Source: Campylobacter sp. RM6914
GTDB lineage: Bacteria > Campylobacterota > Campylobacteria > Campylobacterales > Campylobacteraceae
Direction: 5' to 3'
Length of the DNA: 64,000 bases
Assembly (NCBI RefSeq): GCF_004803835.1
Contig: NZ_CP012545.1
Location: forward strand, 62,001-126,000
Shown here: one piece after another, positions 63,168 to 64,000 of the stretch
Position numbering within the stretch: position 1 is the stretch's first letter
How the letters are laid out: each line of letters opens with the position of its first letter
Notes under the pieces: model-generated
Told to the model about the DNA's origin: nothing
Seen by the model: only the letters and a program-made list of their open reading frames with translations
Database searches by the model: none
Program-made: the position numbers and the translations under genes

Positions 63168-64000
63168 TTTCGTCCTTTATGAATTCTTCAATGTTTTTAA
63201 CTATTAAATTTATAAGCTTTTCTCTAGCTTCTAAACTAGCCCATGCTATGTGTGGAGTGATGATCAAATTCGAGCTATTTTTAATATTTAAAAGCGGATG
63301 GTTTGCACTCATAGGTTCACTTTCTAGCACATCGATACATGCTTTTAAATTTTTATCATCGATAGCTTTTGCAAGCGCTTCCTCATCAACTATCCCGCCT
63401 CTGCCAAAGTTGCATATAATCGCTCGCGGCTTCATTAGCTCAAGCTCTTTTTTGCCGATGAGCGACTTGGTTTTTTCATTTAAAGGTGCATGAATGCTTA
63501 CGATATCGCAAATTTTTAGAAGCTCTTTAAGCTCTAAGCGCTCAAATTCCGTGTTGTTGTTTGCTCCGCTTGTAGAGTAGTAAAAAATTTTAGCTCCAAA
63601 GGCTTGGGCTACTTTTGCTACGTTTTTGCCTATCTCTCCAAGACCGATTATGCCGAAATTTTTGCCAGAAAGTTCGCAAATAGCTCTATCTAAATTTGTA
63701 AAAATTTCACTTTTTACCCATTCGCCGCTTTTTACATAACCATCATAAAACTCGACTTCGTTTAAAAGAGCCAAAAGTGAAGCGAAAGTCTGTTGTGTAA
63801 CGCTATTTGTAGAGTATCCTGCGACATTTTTAACAGGGATATTTTTCTCTTTTGCGTATCGCATATCTACATTATTTGTTCCGGTTGCGCTAACGCAGAT
63901 TAGCTTTAAATTTGTAGCGTCCATGACCTCTTTTGTTATCAAGACTTTGTTGGTGATAGCGATATCGGCATCCTTTAGTCTTTGTATGGCGTCGTCTTGT
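63157..64000 (-). CDS. D-2-hydroxyacid dehydrogenase (5' end cut by window)
   Basis: An NAD-dependent D-isomer-specific 2-hydroxyacid dehydrogenase. The frame stays open from a TTG near 63942 to the window edge (upstream residues read [17 protein letters not shown]), so the true start lies outside. The Rossmann motif [14 protein letters not shown], the substrate-side [10 protein letters not shown], the catalytic Arg region [14 protein letters not shown], the Glu in VLESEPM and the His in PHIAWAS are all present. Relatives act on glycerate, hydroxypyruvate, lactate or phosphoglycerate; the substrate cannot be told. It is co-transcribed with yajQ. Confidence 0.9.
   Translation of the reverse strand, partial: QDDAIQRLKDADIAITNKVLITKEVMDATNLKLICVSATGTNNVDMRYAKEKNIPVKNVAGYSTNSVTQQTFASLLALLNEVEFYDGYVKSGEWVKSEIFTNLDRAICELSGKNFGIIGLGEIGKNVAKVAQAFGAKIFYYSTSGANNNTEFERLELKELLKICDIVSIHAPLNEKTKSLIGKKELELMKPRAIICNFGRGGIVDEEALAKAIDDKNLKACIDVLESEPMSANHPLLNIKNSSNLIITPHIAWASLEAREKLINLIVKNIEEFIKDENGK

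Noticed and set aside
62644-63207. 187-codon plus-strand ORF across yajQ
   Set aside because: It lies antisense to yajQ and runs through its terminator; the composition is that of a reverse-strand shadow.
1-64000. CRISPR array, prophage, insertion sequence or classical restriction or defence island
   Set aside because: No regularly spaced direct repeats, transposase, integrase, phage structural gene or restriction enzyme was seen; the gene order is that of core chromosome.

Overview
The window is ordinary, densely packed chromosome from an AT-rich epsilonproteobacterium, most likely a Campylobacter. I infer this from the gene order fliI-folE-tig-clpP-def and rsmE ... queD-queE-moaA ... UbiA-family gene-miaA, from a PflA-like flagellar TPR protein, from frequent TTG and GTG starts, and from very frequent AAATTT-type words. 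Gene content and order (a complete proB-proA-proC operon, a FadL/FadD pair, a NicO-type gene inside the znu operon) argue against C. jejuni and for a non-thermotolerant species. The species itself cannot be read from the sequence. I see no rRNA, prophage, insertion sequence or CRISPR array, and no gene-free stretch longer than about 270 bases.

Layout. 1-8,626: thrS (cut by the window edge)-infC, nhaA, proB-proA-proC with a small winged-helix gene, a di-TOBE (Mop) protein, prfA and rpsT. 8,893-11,563: glmM-lspA, a TM2/SHOCT protein and hemJ. 11,692-19,147: a flavin monooxygenase, a three-lipoprotein operon (CsgG-like, DUF4810, DUF799), dgkA, exoA, mntP, a DUF4197 protein and two tandem DMT exporters. 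19,224-24,265: an isolated prepilin, then a zinc/metal uptake operon (znuA, a DUF1007-NicO protein, znuC, znuB) divergent from a Fur-family regulator. A perfect 7-1-7 palindrome lies in the shared upstream region. 24,266-28,893: thioesterase, methyltransferase, a di-haem peroxidase overlapping a PAS-GGDEF-EAL protein, and tRNA-Glu. 28,958-34,895: a lipoprotein, endonuclease IV, a FadL-type porin, an acyl-CoA synthetase and an AAA+ ATPase, tightly packed on one strand.

35,459-46,421: fliI-folE, then tig-clpP-degenerate GGDEF-def, comM-nnr-purN-threonine aldolase and terC. 46,465-48,409: a MATE exporter and a five-tRNA array (Pro, His, Arg, Arg, Leu) behind a near-consensus promoter. 48,530-54,169 (minus strand): rsmE, a small membrane protein, a small lipoprotein, queD, queE, moaA, two unknown proteins and a menaquinone-type prenyltransferase. 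54,269-64,000: miaA, pflA, an unknown gene, an ABC exporter, an AI-2E-family permease, a HemN-like radical SAM protein, yajQ and a truncated D-2-hydroxyacid dehydrogenase.

Most genes are housekeeping. The parts that best merit follow-up are the CsgG/DUF4810/DUF799 lipoprotein operon, the znu-NicO locus with its candidate operator, the FadL/FadD/AAA+ cluster, and two degenerate GGDEF proteins placed next to a di-haem peroxidase and between clpP and def. I did not find an unambiguous new defence or mobile system.
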